Of a DNA stretch of 62,728 nt, positions 26,665-41,936 are shown in pieces. Every line of letters begins with the position of its first letter. Position 1 is the stretch's first letter. The notes under the pieces were generated by a model that saw nothing but the letters and a program-made list of their open reading frames with translations, ran no database searches and was not told where the DNA came from. Source of the DNA: Vibrio renipiscarius (lineage in GTDB: Bacteria > Pseudomonadota > Gammaproteobacteria > Enterobacterales > Vibrionaceae); assembly GCF_000827885.1 (NCBI RefSeq), contig NZ_JTKH01000018.1, positions 1-62,728 on the forward strand, read 5' to 3'. A program made the position numbers and the translations under genes.

Positions 26665-27439
26665 GTTTTTGCTGCCTTCCATTTTTGCTGGCCTCGGTAT
26701 TGCGTTGATTGCCGGCCCACTGGGATCGTTTGTTGTCTGGCGCAAAATGGCCTATTTTGGTGACACTCTCGCCCATGCCTCACTGATGGGATTAGCGTTC
26801 GGCTTCTTGTTAGATGTGAACCTATACCTAGCCTTGGTCGTGTGTTGTTTGGCACTCGCGGTATTGCTGGTCACGCTACAACGCCAACAGCTTGTTGCGA
26901 CCGACACCTTACTCGGTATTTTAGCCCACAGTTCGTTGTCTCTCGGGTTGGTGGCCGTCAGCTTTCTCGACAATGTTCGTATCGATCTGATGAGCTACTT
27001 ATTTGGTGATTTACTTGCGGTTTCACCCAGTGATCTTATTTTCATTTACGCCGGAGTCGTGGTGGTTGGATTGGCTCTGATTGCCTTCTGGCGACCTCTT
27101 CTTTCCTCAACGGTGAATGAAGAACTTGCCGCAGTGGAAGGTCACGACATTGATCTCATGCGTCTTATTTTGATGTTGTTGGTCGGTTTGGTCATCGCCG
27201 TTGGAATGAAGTTTGTTGGTGCGCTGATCATGACGTCATTGCTCATTATCCCTGCCGCAACCGCTCGCCGCTTTTCACGAACGCCCGAGCAAATGGCGAT
27301 AATGGCCTCGTTGCTTGGCAGTATTGCCGTTCTATTAGGACTAAGCCTATCTTGGCACTTTGATACTCCAGCCGGTCCTTCGGTTGTGATCAGTGCGAGC
27401 GCTTTGTTCTTGCTTAGCCAAATGAAAAAGCCTGTTTAG
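26657..27439 (+). CDS. znuB: ZnuB, membrane permease of the zinc ABC transporter
   Basis: 260 residues from ATG 26657 ([14 protein letters not shown]), matching E. coli ZnuB in length. A longer upstream frame runs through znuC and is rejected. About eight membrane segments, for example [17 protein letters not shown] and [15 protein letters not shown], and the coupling region near [19 protein letters not shown]. Translationally coupled to znuC. A bidirectional terminator follows. Confidence 0.95.
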   Translation: MIEFLLPSIFAGLGIALIAGPLGSFVVWRKMAYFGDTLAHASLMGLAFGFLLDVNLYLALVVCCLALAVLLVTLQRQQLVATDTLLGILAHSSLSLGLVAVSFLDNVRIDLMSYLFGDLLAVSPSDLIFIYAGVVVVGLALIAFWRPLLSSTVNEELAAVEGHDIDLMRLILMLLVGLVIAVGMKFVGALIMTSLLIIPAATARRFSRTPEQMAIMASLLGSIAVLLGLSLSWHFDTPAGPSVVISASALFLLSQMKKPV

Positions 27440-27512
27440 GCTTCTTCAAAATCTCTCATCGCCACAGACACACATGGCCACAGGCAAAAAGTTGTTACGT
27501 CGCGTTTATCAT

Positions 27513-27545
27513 AAAAAATGGCTTCCAGATGGAAGCCATTTTTGT
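27513..27545. terminator. Bidirectional terminator between znuB and purF
   Basis: AAAATGGCTTCC (27515-27526) pairs with GGAAGCCATTTT (27531-27542) around AGAT. A-run before and T-run after make it work on both strands, serving the convergent znuCB and cvpA-purF transcripts. Confidence 0.92.
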
Positions 27546-27579
27546 ATTTATCGCTTATGACATCGAGCAAGTGTGCCGA

Positions 27580-29094
27580 TTAAGCACCTTCGTTATGCAA
27601 TTCCAAACTGGCAAGATCTTGTTGGATCTCTGATTGCAATTTCGCGTCATCACTGCGTAACGATTCGAGATATTCCAAATATTGCTGAGTAATATCACCC
27701 GTAACGTATTCACCGCTAAAGACCGATGCTTCAAACTTCGTAATATCGGTATTACCCAAACCCACTGCGCCGATTAAATCATCCAACGTTTGGAAGATAA
27801 GCTCGTCTGCGCCAATCTGTTTACAAATTTGGTCATTATCACGGCCGTGAGCAATCAATTCGTTCGCACTTGGCATATCAATACCATAAACGTTCGGGAA
27901 ACGAATCTCAGGTGCCGCAGAGACCATAAACACTTTTTTAGCACCAGAATCACGTGCCATCTCAATGATTTGCTCAGACGTCGTTCCACGAACGATAGAG
28001 TCATCCACCAGCAGAACATTTTTATCTTTAAATTCAGAGCGAATCGCGTTCAGTTTACGTCGAACCGATTTTTTACGCTGCTGCTGACCTGGCATGATAA
28101 AGGTACGGCCCACATAGCGGTTTTTCACAAAACCTTGACGGTACGGTTTATCAATCAGTTGGGCAATCTGTAAGGCAATATCACAAGAAGTTTCAGGGAT
28201 AGGAATCACAACATCAATATCTAAGTGGCTGTATTCGTCGCGAATACGCTCACCCAGTTTTTTACCCATTTCAACACGAGCTGAATAGACTGAAATTTTA
28301 TCGATGAACGAATCTGGGCGCGCAAAATACACAAACTCAAATAGACAAGGGTTGAGTTCCGGGTTATCGGCACATTGCTGAGTAAATAGCTCACCTTCAA
28401 ATGTCGCGTAGATCGCTTCACCAGGTGATACATCACGAATGAAATCAAAACCCACCGCATCTAAAGCGACAGACTCAGACGCCACCATATACTCTGTGCG
28501 TCCTTCGACTTCACGCTTACCAAGGCATAGAGGGCGAATGCCTTTAGGATCACGGAACGCAACAAGACCATGGCCAATAATCATCGCGGTTACCGCGTAC
28601 GCGCCACGAATGGTGCGATGCACATTAGTCACCGCACGGAAGACGTCTTCTGAGGTGACATTCCCTTTCACCATATCAATTTCATGCGCTAAGACGTTCA
28701 GCAGCACTTCAGAATCAGAAGTGGTATTTAAGTGACGACGATCTTTAGCGAACAATTTTTCACGAACGTCGTGTGCGTTAGTAAGATTGCCGTTGTGCGC
28801 GAGGGTGATACCAAATGGAGAGTTAACGTAGAATGGTTGAGCTTCTGAGACACTTGAACTGCCTGCGGTTGGGTAACGTACATGGCCAATACCCACGTCC
28901 CCTTGCAGTCTTTGCATATGTTTAGCTTCGAATACATCTTTGACTAAACCGTTCGCCTTACGCAGACGGAAACGATTGCTTTCTATGGTACAAATACCCG
29001 CGGCATCCTGGCCACGATGCTGCAATACAGTCAGTGCGTCATAAATAGACTGATTTACAGGCGAAGTGCCTACGATTCCAACAATACCACACAT
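27580..29094 (-). CDS. purF: PurF, amidophosphoribosyltransferase
   Basis: 504 residues. The N-terminal nucleophile cysteine follows the initiator Met (MCGIVGIVG), marking the glutamine amidotransferase domain. The C-terminal phosphoribosyltransferase domain has the PRPP loop [13 protein letters not shown] near residue 365. It makes phosphoribosylamine from PRPP and glutamine, the first step of purine synthesis. It follows cvpA by 35 bases, and both should be repressed by PurR through the box at 29670. Confidence 0.98.
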   Translation of the reverse strand: MCGIVGIVGTSPVNQSIYDALTVLQHRGQDAAGICTIESNRFRLRKANGLVKDVFEAKHMQRLQGDVGIGHVRYPTAGSSSVSEAQPFYVNSPFGITLAHNGNLTNAHDVREKLFAKDRRHLNTTSDSEVLLNVLAHEIDMVKGNVTSEDVFRAVTNVHRTIRGAYAVTAMIIGHGLVAFRDPKGIRPLCLGKREVEGRTEYMVASESVALDAVGFDFIRDVSPGEAIYATFEGELFTQQCADNPELNPCLFEFVYFARPDSFIDKISVYSARVEMGKKLGERIRDEYSHLDIDVVIPIPETSCDIALQIAQLIDKPYRQGFVKNRYVGRTFIMPGQQQRKKSVRRKLNAIRSEFKDKNVLLVDDSIVRGTTSEQIIEMARDSGAKKVFMVSAAPEIRFPNVYGIDMPSANELIAHGRDNDQICKQIGADELIFQTLDDLIGAVGLGNTDITKFEASVFSGEYVTGDITQQYLEYLESLRSDDAKLQSEIQQDLASLELHNEGA

Positions 29095-29129
29095 GTCTTT
29101 ACCCTCGATTTGCGATAATGGCTGGCGCG

Positions 29130-29621
29130 CTATGACGCGCCAGATAAGAAACTCGATGATGCTTGTAAGTGTTCGAAAAACGGCTCGATGATTAGTCTAA
29201 AGTGCGGGACAAGCTCTGAACTCACCCACCATTCACTATCATTAAATGTTGTGAATGTATCGACAAAGAACAAGACGGCTGAAACAATCAACACCCCTCG
29301 CAATCCACCGAACACAATACCTAACACACGGTCGGTTCCCGACAACCCCGTTTTTTGGATCAACTGCCCTAATACATAGTTAACCAACGCACCTACAATC
29401 AGCGTGGCCACAAATAAAGCAGCGATGGCTGCGCCGTCACGAAACATCTCATCGTCAATCTTGGTAAAGTAAACCGCCAAGCGACTGTAGTACTGGCTGG
29501 CAATAAAAAATGCACCAAACCAAATCACCAGAGACAATGCTTCTTTAGCGAAGCCACGAACTAAGCTGATTAAAGCCGATAGGCCAATCACACTCAAAAT
29601 AACAATATCTAACCAATTCAT
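29130..29621 (-). CDS. cvpA: CvpA, inner-membrane protein of the cvpA-purF operon
   Basis: 163 residues with four predicted membrane segments, beginning [20 protein letters not shown]. The glycine-rich segment [15 protein letters not shown] is typical of CvpA. Named for colicin V production in E. coli; reported roles include envelope tolerance to bile-type stress, with the molecular activity unknown. It lies between dedD (62-base gap holding the PurR box) and purF. Confidence 0.93.
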   Translation of the reverse strand: MNWLDIVILSVIGLSALISLVRGFAKEALSLVIWFGAFFIASQYYSRLAVYFTKIDDEMFRDGAAIAALFVATLIVGALVNYVLGQLIQKTGLSGTDRVLGIVFGGLRGVLIVSAVLFFVDTFTTFNDSEWWVSSELVPHFRLIIEPFFEHLQASSSFLSGAS

Positions 29622-29669
29622 GCGTATTCACATCTTCAGTTGGCGCGCATTTTAACAGAAAAAACGGCG

Positions 29670-29685
29670 ACGCAAACGTTTTCTT
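29670..29685. promoter_or_regulatory. PurR operator upstream of cvpA-purF
   Basis: ACGCAAACGTTTTCTT matches the PurR consensus ACGCAAACGTTTTCGT at 15 of 16 positions. It overlaps the dedD stop codon and lies about 49 bases before cvpA, as in E. coli. Confidence 0.9.
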
Positions 29686-30232
29686 AAGGATTTAACGGTT
29701 TAAATTTAAGCAATCGGCCTTTTGAGCCTGTGATTTTTTCAAGTTCCTGGATTTGGCGCTCGAGCTTATTTTTGGATATATCAGGACCAATAATCACACG
29801 TGTGAAGCCATTATCTAGCTTGGTGTGCGCTTGATAGCCGCGTTTTTGCAAATCTTTGACTACATTTTTAGCATTATCCGCATTCTTTAATGCCATCAAT
29901 TGAATGATCCAAGCACTCTCTTGGTACTCATTACGCTCCGGCACTTCTTTAATAACAACTGGTTGAGGTTGCGCATCAAGTTGAGGATCTTGTTGATCTT
30001 CAGCCTGCACGATCACTTCAACCGGCGTAGGGGGCAAAGCACTGCTGTCGTCTTCTGGTTCCAATATTTCGAAGGTTTCAACATCACTCTCTAATTCCGG
30101 TTTAATTGGAATACTCGCGATTTCTTCTTTGTAATGTGTTTTTTTGCCATCCAATACATCAGGCAACACAATGACGCCGATCGAAACTAAAATAATGGTA
30201 CCAACAAGACGATTTTGAAATTTACTTGCCAT
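29684..30232 (-). CDS. dedD: DedD, SPOR-domain cell-division protein
   Basis: 182 residues: a short cytosolic N-terminus, one membrane segment (LVGTIILVSIGVIVLPDVL, about residues 9-27), an acidic/proline-rich linker, and a C-terminal SPOR domain (about 105-180; ESAWIIQLMALKNADNA). SPOR domains bind denuded glycan strands at the septum. It begins immediately at the folC stop, so translation is likely coupled. Same order folC-dedD-cvpA-purF as in E. coli. Confidence 0.94.
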   Translation of the reverse strand: MASKFQNRLVGTIILVSIGVIVLPDVLDGKKTHYKEEIASIPIKPELESDVETFEILEPEDDSSALPPTPVEVIVQAEDQQDPQLDAQPQPVVIKEVPERNEYQESAWIIQLMALKNADNAKNVVKDLQKRGYQAHTKLDNGFTRVIIGPDISKNKLERQIQELEKITGSKGRLLKFKPLNP

Positions 30233-31498
30233 TTACTCTCCTTTGCTTTGCCAATACTCAAGTACCTCACCGACGGTATGGAATGAACCCACTACGATAA
30301 TAAGGTCTTGTTGGCTCGCGTTTTTCATTGCGGCTTCAAAGGCTGTCACAGGCGTCGAAAACGACGTTTGTTCAGCACCTAGATAGCCACATAATTCTTC
30401 TGCTTTAGCCGCTCGAGGGCCACTTAGAGACGCTGGATACCAATGCGTGGCAACTGGCGATAAAATTTCTAACGTCGATTTTATGTCTTTGTCATGCAGC
30501 ATCGCCACCACGATATGAATGGTGTGCTCTGGATAACGCTGCTGGATACGATCAACCAAGTACTGCGCTGAGTGCGGATTGTGCGCAACATCAAGCAGAA
30601 CCGTTGGTGATTGATGAATACACTGCATACGACCAGGCAGAGAAGCGTTGCGTAAGCCATTGACGATATTCACATCCGATATATCAAGGTGTGCGTTGGC
30701 TAACGCCATCAAAGCCGTTGCCGCGTTCGGCAGAGGCAGGCTCGGGACTGGGAGATCATCGAGTTGATAACGGCCACTGGTCCAGCACCACGTGTCATCA
30801 CCCGTTAAGTTATAATCATACTGAATGCCTACTTGATGCAGTTCAGCACCAGTATCATCCGCGTGAGCTGCGACTGTCGCCGGTGCTTTCGGCTGGCCGC
30901 AAATCGCCGGCTTGTTGCTGCGGAAAATACCCGCCTTTTCAAAGCCAATGACGTTGATATCATCACCCAACCAATCGACATGGTCGATCGCGAGGCTGGT
31001 GATGACACAAACATCATGATCAACCACATTGGTCGCATCAAGTCGACCACCTAACCCAACTTCAAGCAAGACTACGTCTACGTTTTCACTTTGGAATAAG
31101 CGTAACGCAGCTAGAGTACCGAACTCGAATAGGCTTAGGCTGATGTCACCACGCTGCTGCTCAACAAAGTCGAACGCTTGCGTATGCTTTTCATCGCTAA
31201 GATCAACGCCATTAACACGAACGCGTTCGTTATAACGTATCAGGTGTGGGGAACTGTAAACACCAACGGAATAACCCGCATCGAGTAGAATCGCTTCCAT
31301 CAACGCACAGGTTGAACCTTTACCATTCGTACCCGCAACAGTAATAACTGTCGGAGCTGGTTTGGTTAATTGGGCTTTATTTGCGACGGCTTGTACTCGG
31401 TCTAAACCGAGATCGATCGCTGAGGTATGTAGCTCTGCTAAATAATCAAGCCACATCGTAAGTGGTGATGTGGCTTGAGGAATTTGGGATTGAATCAT
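30233..31498 (-). CDS. folC: FolC, dihydrofolate/folylpolyglutamate synthase
   Basis: 421 residues. The ATP-binding loop VAGTNGKGSTCAL is at about residues 56-68, and the N-terminus PLTMWLDYLAELH resembles E. coli FolC. It adds glutamate to dihydropteroate and to folates in the cytosol. It follows accD by 45 bases and abuts dedD. Essential in most bacteria. Confidence 0.97.
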   Translation of the reverse strand: MIQSQIPQATSPLTMWLDYLAELHTSAIDLGLDRVQAVANKAQLTKPAPTVITVAGTNGKGSTCALMEAILLDAGYSVGVYSSPHLIRYNERVRVNGVDLSDEKHTQAFDFVEQQRGDISLSLFEFGTLAALRLFQSENVDVVLLEVGLGGRLDATNVVDHDVCVITSLAIDHVDWLGDDINVIGFEKAGIFRSNKPAICGQPKAPATVAAHADDTGAELHQVGIQYDYNLTGDDTWCWTSGRYQLDDLPVPSLPLPNAATALMALANAHLDISDVNIVNGLRNASLPGRMQCIHQSPTVLLDVAHNPHSAQYLVDRIQQRYPEHTIHIVVAMLHDKDIKSTLEILSPVATHWYPASLSGPRAAKAEELCGYLGAEQTSFSTPVTAFEAAMKNASQQDLIIVVGSFHTVGEVLEYWQSKGE

Positions 31499-31543
31499 CT
31501 AACTTTAACCAATAAATCCGTAGCGGTTTGTTAGTGAGATACT

Positions 31544-32470
31544 TTACCCTTTTTCGTCGGCTTCTGGTACAGAATACTCAGCTTCTTGCGGAGAATCATC
31601 AACAGAAACAACCAATGGTGATGCCGTATTCGTCAATTTGGCTAAAAGGCCACTCACACGTTGGCGCATTTCACGACGGTCAACGATCATATCAATCGCA
31701 CCGTGATCAAGTAAGAACTCACTGCGCTGGAAACCTTCTGGTAGATCTTCACGTACCGTTTGCTCGATAACACGACGGCCAGCAAAGCCAATCAGCGCTT
31801 TCGGCTCACCGATATTGATATCACCAAGCATCGCCAAACTGGCAGATACGCCACCCATTGTTGGGTCGGTCATTACCGAGATAAAAGGAAGACCTTTCTT
31901 TGATAGACGCTCAAGTGCTGCACTGGTTTTGGCCATTTGCATTAGAGACATGAGAGCCTCTTGCATGCGCGCACCACCAGAAGCAGAGAAACACACTAGG
32001 CCGCAGTTGTTTTCCATTGCCGCTTCAACCGCACGAACAAAACGAGCGCCAACGACAGAACCCATTGACCCGCCCATGAATGAAAATTCAAACGCACAAG
32101 CAACAACAGGAATACCGATCACTTCGCCTTGCATCACCACAAGCGCGTCTTTCTCTCCGCTGGCTTTTTGCGCAGCAGAAATACGATCTTTATAGCGCTT
32201 AGAGTCTTTAAACTTCAGCTTATCTTGTGGCTCTAATTCGTTCGCAAGCTCAACACGGTTGGTCTCATCGAGGAATGTTTCCAAACGACGACGTGCCTTC
32301 ATACGCATGTGATGGTCACATTTCGGACATACTTCTAGGTTACGCTCTAACTCGGCGTGATAAAGCACTTGTTCACATGACGTACATTTAGTCCACACCC
32401 CTTCCGGGATTGATGCTTTACGTGAAGTAACGATATTGCTTTTTTCTAAAATCTTTTCAAGCCAACTCAT
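31544..32470 (-). CDS. accD: AccD, carboxyltransferase beta subunit of acetyl-CoA carboxylase
   Basis: 308 residues from ATG 32470 ([11 protein letters not shown]); an upstream reading adds 11 residues without family support. The N-terminal zinc ribbon shows CTSC and CPKC (about residues 28-50). The crotonase-like core carries [13 protein letters not shown]. With AccA it transfers the carboxyl group to acetyl-CoA, making malonyl-CoA. Neighbours truA and folC match the conserved gammaproteobacterial block, although the dedA gene found here in E. coli is absent. Confidence 0.97.
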   Translation of the reverse strand: MSWLEKILEKSNIVTSRKASIPEGVWTKCTSCEQVLYHAELERNLEVCPKCDHHMRMKARRRLETFLDETNRVELANELEPQDKLKFKDSKRYKDRISAAQKASGEKDALVVMQGEVIGIPVVACAFEFSFMGGSMGSVVGARFVRAVEAAMENNCGLVCFSASGGARMQEALMSLMQMAKTSAALERLSKKGLPFISVMTDPTMGGVSASLAMLGDINIGEPKALIGFAGRRVIEQTVREDLPEGFQRSEFLLDHGAIDMIVDRREMRQRVSGLLAKLTNTASPLVVSVDDSPQEAEYSVPEADEKG

Positions 32471-32691
32471 GGAAGACCTTTTCTCTATGATTCTTCCGCG
32501 CAATGCGAAAGATATAAAAACTGAATTAATGCGTGAGGATTAAAGCATATAAAATGCCAAGTGTAGACAAAAAACTGGTTGTACCTATTTTTTGGTCTTT
32601 GACTCAGCGTGGACTTTATCCCCTCAGGCAACGTCTTTTTCTGAATTATTACACTGATAATTTATATTGTTTACGAACGTATTTTTACGTT

Positions 32692-33486
32692 TTAGTTCAA
32701 ATTATCGGGTAAAAACAGCGGGCCAATTGGCATTCTTGGCAACTCAAATTCGGCAGGATAATCCACATCCACAAGATACAAACCTTCAGCTTTTGCCGTT
32801 GCCCCTGCCAGTTTTCTGTCTTTCGCTTTCAACAGCCAATCAATCCATTCTGGTGCTTGTTCACCACGACCAACACACAACAAACTGCCCGTGATATTAC
32901 GTACCATATGATGAACAAAAGCATTCGCTTTAATATCAATCACCACATATTGGCCATGACGCGTTACGTTTAAGTGCGCCAGATTACGCCAAGGGCTGCG
33001 TGATTGACAATGAATAGCACGGAAAGACGTAAAGTCGTGTTCACCCAATAAGTACTGCCCAGCTTGATGCATTTTAACTTCATCCAGTTCGCCATGGTAA
33101 TGGCTTACACCAGATTGAAGGATGCCCGGGCGTAACTTGCTGTTAAATATAATATAGCGGTAACGGCGCGCAGTCGCAGAAAAACGAGCATGAAATTCAT
33201 CAGGCACTTCTTTTGCCCAGCGAACAGCGATGTCTTTTGGTAAGTTAGCGTTTGCACCCATAGTCCAAGCGACCATTTTTCGACTTGCTGTTGTCTCAAA
33301 ATGCACCACTTGACCCGTACCATGCACACCCGCATCAGTACGACCAGCACACAGCACTTCGATTGGATGATTGGCGACCAAACTTAGTGCACGTTCAAGT
33401 TTCTCTTGGACGCTTTGAACTTCTCTTTGGCGTTGCCAGCCAAAGTAGTGAGTACCATCATACTCAATACCTAAAGCGATTCTCAT
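32692..33486 (-). CDS. truA: TruA, tRNA pseudouridine(38-40) synthase
   Basis: 264 residues from ATG 33486 ([11 protein letters not shown]), the conserved family start; the longer reading is rejected. The catalytic aspartate lies in [17 protein letters not shown] (about residue 54). It modifies uridines 38-40 in the tRNA anticodon stem. It follows the hubP terminator and precedes accD by about 220 bases of AT-rich sequence without visible gene. Confidence 0.97.
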   Translation of the reverse strand: MRIALGIEYDGTHYFGWQRQREVQSVQEKLERALSLVANHPIEVLCAGRTDAGVHGTGQVVHFETTASRKMVAWTMGANANLPKDIAVRWAKEVPDEFHARFSATARRYRYIIFNSKLRPGILQSGVSHYHGELDEVKMHQAGQYLLGEHDFTSFRAIHCQSRSPWRNLAHLNVTRHGQYVVIDIKANAFVHHMVRNITGSLLCVGRGEQAPEWIDWLLKAKDRKLAGATAKAEGLYLVDVDYPAEFELPRMPIGPLFLPDNLN

Positions 33487-33580
33487 CTTGGACTCTCTTA
33501 GAATATGGGGCGGGCAGTATATCGAAACTGACCATGGCTTCAAGTAGCCACCCTTTAAAGTTCCGTTAAAATTATCGTTT

Positions 33581-33608
33581 AAAAAGAAAGGGGCTACCGC
33601 CCCTTTCC
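33581..33608 (-). terminator. Terminator of hubP
   Basis: GAAAGGGGC and GCCCCTTTC pair around a 4-base loop; on the minus strand the stem is followed by TTTTT. It sits about 18 bases after the hubP stop. Confidence 0.9.
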
Positions 33609-33625
33609 ATTATTTCCGTTCTGTT

Positions 33626-37891
<4,266 letters not shown>

Positions 37892-38040
37892 ATAAGGCTC
37901 AGCTAGGTGTTCTTGAAAAACAAATTGAATGATCTGCTAAATATATCGGATCATGGGGGCAAAACTATAGCCGTAGTGGCAAAAAATGTGTTCCTAGCTT
38001 CATAATCGCATTAATCTCACACATTTCTTTGGCGATTGAT

Positions 38041-38070
38041 TAAAAAAGCCCCGCGTAAACGCAGGGCTTG
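38041..38070 (-). terminator. Terminator of the pdxB-asd transcript
   Basis: AAGCCCTGCG and CGCGGGGCTT (minus strand) form a 10-pair stem with one G-U, loop TTTA, followed by TTTTTT. It lies 25 bases after the asd stop, separating asd from hubP. Confidence 0.9.
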
Positions 38071-38093
38071 TCTAATTTCACACTAAGGCAATA

Positions 38094-39107
38094 TTAGTAG
38101 TAATCGCGGATCAGCAGTTCAGCGATTTGCACCGCATTCGTTGCGGCGCCTTTACGTACGTTATCAGCAACAACCCAAAGGTTAACACCGCTGTGGTGGC
38201 TAATATCGTTACGAATACGGCCAACCATTACATGGTCTTTACCGCCTGAATCGCGCACTTGTGTCGGGAATTCTTCACCTTGGAAGACTTCAACACCTTC
38301 TGCGTTTTCCAGTAATTGAATGACATCTTGAGCATCGATAGGCGCACAAGTTTCAACATGAACGGATTCTGCATGGCCATAAAAAACCGGCACTCGCACA
38401 CACGTTGGGTTAACGGTAATGCCTGGATCATTAAAGATTTTTTGCGTTTCCCACACCATTTTCATTTCTTCTCTGGTGTAGCCGTTTTCCATCATTTGAT
38501 CGATTTGAGGAATACAGTTAAACGCGATCTGCTGAGGGAAGTGCTCGCTTTCTGCTGGCACGCCGTTCAATAGTCGAGCGGTTTGACCCGCTAATTCATC
38601 AATGCCCGCTTTGCCCGCACCCGATACCGATTGGTAAGTCGACACATTAATGCGCTCGATACCCACCGCATCTTGAATTGGTTTTAGTGCGACAACCATT
38701 TGAATGGTTGAGCAGTTTGGGTTAGCAATGATATTACGATTGCGGAATTCAGCGATCGCTTCTGGGTTCACTTCAGGCACAACCAGAGGAACATCAAATT
38801 CGTAGCGGAACTGTGAGGTATTATCGATCACCACAACCCCTTCATCGGCTGCGATAGGTGCCCATTTTGCAGATTGCTCAGCGCCTGCTGAGAAAAAGGC
38901 AATATGTACTTGAGACCAATCAAACTCTTCGACGCTTTGTACGCGGATCGTTTTGCCATTGAAGCGGCTGGATTTGCCTTCACTGCGTTCGCTCGCGAGC
39001 AGGTACAATTCACCGATAGGGAACTTACGCTCTTGCAATACTTCTAAAATGGTTTCACCTACAGCGCCTGTCGCACCAAAAACGGCCACGTTATATTGTT
39101 GGCTCAT
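38094..39107 (-). CDS. asd: Aspartate-semialdehyde dehydrogenase
   Basis: 337 residues. NADP-binding [14 protein letters not shown] at 11-24 and the catalytic cysteine C132 in NPNCSTIQ. The C-terminal segment [15 protein letters not shown] is also conserved. It reduces aspartyl phosphate to the semialdehyde for lysine, threonine, methionine and diaminopimelate. In E. coli this position is held by usg, a homologue; the intact cysteine here argues for a working enzyme. Vibrio chromosomes often hold two asd genes, and this is probably the pdxB-linked one. Its start overlaps the pdxB stop by 4 bases. Confidence 0.92.
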   Translation of the reverse strand: MSQQYNVAVFGATGAVGETILEVLQERKFPIGELYLLASERSEGKSSRFNGKTIRVQSVEEFDWSQVHIAFFSAGAEQSAKWAPIAADEGVVVIDNTSQFRYEFDVPLVVPEVNPEAIAEFRNRNIIANPNCSTIQMVVALKPIQDAVGIERINVSTYQSVSGAGKAGIDELAGQTARLLNGVPAESEHFPQQIAFNCIPQIDQMMENGYTREEMKMVWETQKIFNDPGITVNPTCVRVPVFYGHAESVHVETCAPIDAQDVIQLLENAEGVEVFQGEEFPTQVRDSGGKDHVMVGRIRNDISHHSGVNLWVVADNVRKGAATNAVQIAELLIRDYY

Positions 39108-40240
39108 TTAATTACCTCAACTTGAAAACCTAATTTCGCTAGCGGGGTCAAATTACACTCTGAATTGCCCACTAACTTTACTGCGCCATACTCTCGACGA
39201 TCCCAATATGCTTTGCGCATTTGATCAAATGCGCCTGGCTGTTGGATTTGACGGCGGAATAACGCATCGTCTTTGCGCACATCATAGATGATTTGCGTTA
39301 AATTGTGCAGCATCGCTTCATCCCAACGCTGATTTAACATCAATTGCGGGATTGGTGCAGTTGGCAACAGCGCTTGTGCTGTCACATTCAATGGTTTACC
39401 CAAAAATTCGCAATAACGATTAAAAATCATCGTCGTACCGCGAGCTTTACCTTCTAAACCATAGCCTGCAACGTGCGGGGTGGCGAATGCTAACAGAGGA
39501 AGAAGTCCCATATCAACTTCTGGTTCAAATTCAAATACGTCAAGCGCAGCGCAAAAACCGTCTTTTTCTTCAAGACGCTGTTTAAGCGCTTGGTTATCCA
39601 CCACCGGCCCACGCGCGGCGTTGATTAATATTTGATCCGAACGTAACTTATCGAGCGTCTCTTGGCCAATCAGGTGATGCGTTGCATCTTCGCCTTCTCG
39701 AGTAATAGGCGTGTGCAACGTAATAATATCAGCGCGCTCTAGCAGATCATCTAATGCCGTAAAAACGCGTGGGTCACCCTCACGCTGTTTCGGTGGATCG
39801 TTAATCAATACATTGATTCCGATGCCTTCTAAACATTGCTGTAAATAACTGCCCACTTGGCCTGCGCCAACAATACCCACGGTTTTGTCAAAAATAGAAA
39901 AACCATTTTGTTGCGCCAATACCATCATGACACTAAAGACGTATTCCGCGACACCAACCTTGTTACAGCCTGGCGCTGCCGTAAACTCAATGCCTTTTTC
40001 TTTCATCAACGCTTGGTCAACATGATCCATACCCGCGGTGGCGGTCCCGACAAATTTCAGCTTATTCGCTTTGGCGATAAGATCCGCGTTCACTTTCGTC
40101 ACCGAACGAATCATTAAGGCATCCACATCAATGAGGTCGTGTGCGGTTAGGTTGCGACCAGGCTTTAAAATCACTTCGCCTAGCTGACTAAATAGCGCCT
40201 CAGCGTAAGGCATGTTTTCATCAATTAAAATTTTCATCAT
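39104..40240 (-). CDS. pdxB: PdxB, erythronate-4-phosphate dehydrogenase
   Basis: 378 residues. Rossmann motif [12 protein letters not shown] near residue 123, the D-2-hydroxyacid dehydrogenase arginine in [10 protein letters not shown], the glutamate region in DVFEFEP and the histidine in ATPHVAGYG. The family-specific C-terminal dimerisation domain is present. It oxidises 4-phosphoerythronate in pyridoxal phosphate synthesis. The gene begins with two ATG codons (40240 or 40237). It overlaps asd by 4 bases. Confidence 0.96.
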   Translation of the reverse strand: MMKILIDENMPYAEALFSQLGEVILKPGRNLTAHDLIDVDALMIRSVTKVNADLIAKANKLKFVGTATAGMDHVDQALMKEKGIEFTAAPGCNKVGVAEYVFSVMMVLAQQNGFSIFDKTVGIVGAGQVGSYLQQCLEGIGINVLINDPPKQREGDPRVFTALDDLLERADIITLHTPITREGEDATHHLIGQETLDKLRSDQILINAARGPVVDNQALKQRLEEKDGFCAALDVFEFEPEVDMGLLPLLAFATPHVAGYGLEGKARGTTMIFNRYCEFLGKPLNVTAQALLPTAPIPQLMLNQRWDEAMLHNLTQIIYDVRKDDALFRRQIQQPGAFDQMRKAYWDRREYGAVKLVGNSECNLTPLAKLGFQVEVIK

Positions 40241-40596
40241 GTGCGTAAGCTCGTTGAGTGAAAGTAAAGGGCAATTTTCCTAATAGAATCATGTTATCAC
40301 AGCTCTGTACTGTGTATGAACACCCGTGACGGAGAGAACACTCACCACTTTCACGGCTTTGATTAACGTGACGATTGACGTGACGGTGAGGAATTAATGC
40401 GTTCTTCCATGAGTTTTCTTTCAGGCACAAAAAACCGGCCTCAAATGAGGCCGGTAACATCCAGAACAAAAGGAATTTGACTCGCTCTCCGTGAGCCAAA
40501 ATCTGCGTCTGTTCGATCTAAGTCATGCCTAGATCACGCTCTGGAAACTGCTGCCATACCAACAAGGTTGATTGGCTCATTCAGTTAATTTTGCAG
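40241..40596. other. Intergenic stretch between pdxB and fabB
   Basis: 356 bases holding the fabB terminator (40430-40456) and the pdxB promoter region. A 92-codon minus frame overlapping the pdxB start has no ribosome site or recognisable product and is not called. Nothing else recognised. Confidence 0.6.
40428..40456 (-). terminator. Terminator of fabB
   Basis: ACCGGCCTC and GAGGCCGGT pair perfectly around a 4-base loop; on the minus strand the stem is followed by TTTTTT. It lies about 140 bases after the fabB stop. Confidence 0.9.
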
Positions 40597-41808
40597 TTAA
40601 GCTTGGTACTTTTTAATCACAAGCGTGGCGTTTGTGCCACCAAAACCAAAGCTGTTTGACATAACGGTCGTCAGCTCTGCTTCGCGCATCTCTGTTACGA
40701 TATCAAGGCCTGCTGCCGCTTCATCAAGATTGTCAACGTTAATGCTTGGCGCAATAAAGTTGTTGTGTAGCATAAGCGTTGAGTAAATCGCTTCGTGTAC
40801 ACCTGCCGCGCCCAATGCGTGACCCGTCATTGCTTTGGTTGCAGAAATTGCTGGGCTGTTGCCACCAAAGACTTGCTGGATAGCGCCTAGCTCTTTCACA
40901 TCACCAACAGGAGTCGATGTGCCGTGCGTGTTCACGTAATCAACACCATCAACCGCTGCCATCGCCATATTCATACAGCGTACTGCGCCTTCGCCTGATG
41001 GTGCAACCATGTCGTAGCCATCTGATGTCGCGCCGTAACCCACGATTTCACCGTAGATTTTTGCGCCACGAGCCAATGCGTGCTCAAGCTCTTCGATCAC
41101 CATCATGCCGCCGCCGCCAGAGATAACGAAACCGTCACGGTCTGCATCGTATGTACGTGACGCTTTTTCTGGTGTTTCGTTGTATTTCGTTGATAGTGCG
41201 CCCATCGCATCGAACATCATTGTTAATGTCCAATCCAACTCTTCACCACCACCGGCAAATACGATGTCTTGCTTACCTAATTGAATCAACTCCATTGCGT
41301 GACCAATACAGTGTGCCGATGTTGCACATGCAGAACTCATTGAGTAGTTCACGCCACGAATTTTAAATGGTGTTGCTAGACACGCTGAAACCGTTGAAGA
41401 CATGGTACGGGGAACCATGTAAGGACCCACGCGCTTAACGCCTTTTTCACGAAGAATATCCACCGCTGCCGCTTGGTTTAGTGACGATGCACCACCAGAG
41501 CCCGCAACGATACCAGTACGGTCGTTAGAGACTTGATCTTCGCTTAAGCCTGCGTCTTCAATTGCTTGTTGCATTGATAGGTATGCATACGCTGCCGCAT
41601 CACCCATAAAGCGCATCTGTTTACGGTCAATCAGTTCAGCTGGATTGATTTTCAGATCACCCCAAACTTGTGAACGTAGACCTTTTTCTTTGAACTGCTC
41701 TGAAGCAGTGATGCCAGATTTACCCGCTTTTAGAGACGATAAAACTTCTTCGACGTTGTTACCGATACTTGAAACAATACCCATACCGGTGATTACGACT
41801 CGTTTCAT
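40597..41808 (-). CDS. fabB: FabB, beta-ketoacyl-ACP synthase I
   Basis: 403 residues from ATG 41808 ([12 protein letters not shown]). The nucleophile C161 is in SSACATSAH, and the two catalytic histidines are in [11 protein letters not shown] and [10 protein letters not shown]. It condenses malonyl-ACP with acyl chains and is needed for unsaturated fatty acids. Divergent from mnmC across 128 bases; a TGGTC half-site there could hint at FadR, but no full palindrome is seen. Codon use suggests high expression. Confidence 0.97.
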   Translation of the reverse strand: MKRVVITGMGIVSSIGNNVEEVLSSLKAGKSGITASEQFKEKGLRSQVWGDLKINPAELIDRKQMRFMGDAAAYAYLSMQQAIEDAGLSEDQVSNDRTGIVAGSGGASSLNQAAAVDILREKGVKRVGPYMVPRTMSSTVSACLATPFKIRGVNYSMSSACATSAHCIGHAMELIQLGKQDIVFAGGGEELDWTLTMMFDAMGALSTKYNETPEKASRTYDADRDGFVISGGGGMMVIEELEHALARGAKIYGEIVGYGATSDGYDMVAPSGEGAVRCMNMAMAAVDGVDYVNTHGTSTPVGDVKELGAIQQVFGGNSPAISATKAMTGHALGAAGVHEAIYSTLMLHNNFIAPSINVDNLDEAAAGLDIVTEMREAELTTVMSNSFGFGGTNATLVIKKYQA

Positions 41809-41936
41809 TATGACATTCCTATAATTCAAGATACCGCTAGATGATAACTAAGTTAACGAGGAAAAGTGGTCAGCTTTCCCTTAAATACGTACAATCAACC
41901 TATCTTTATGGTCGATATTCACAAAAATCAGACACT

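Noticed and set aside
40221..40499. 92-codon minus frame overlapping the pdxB start
   Set aside because: It contains the fabB terminator region, has no ribosome site and no family likeness.
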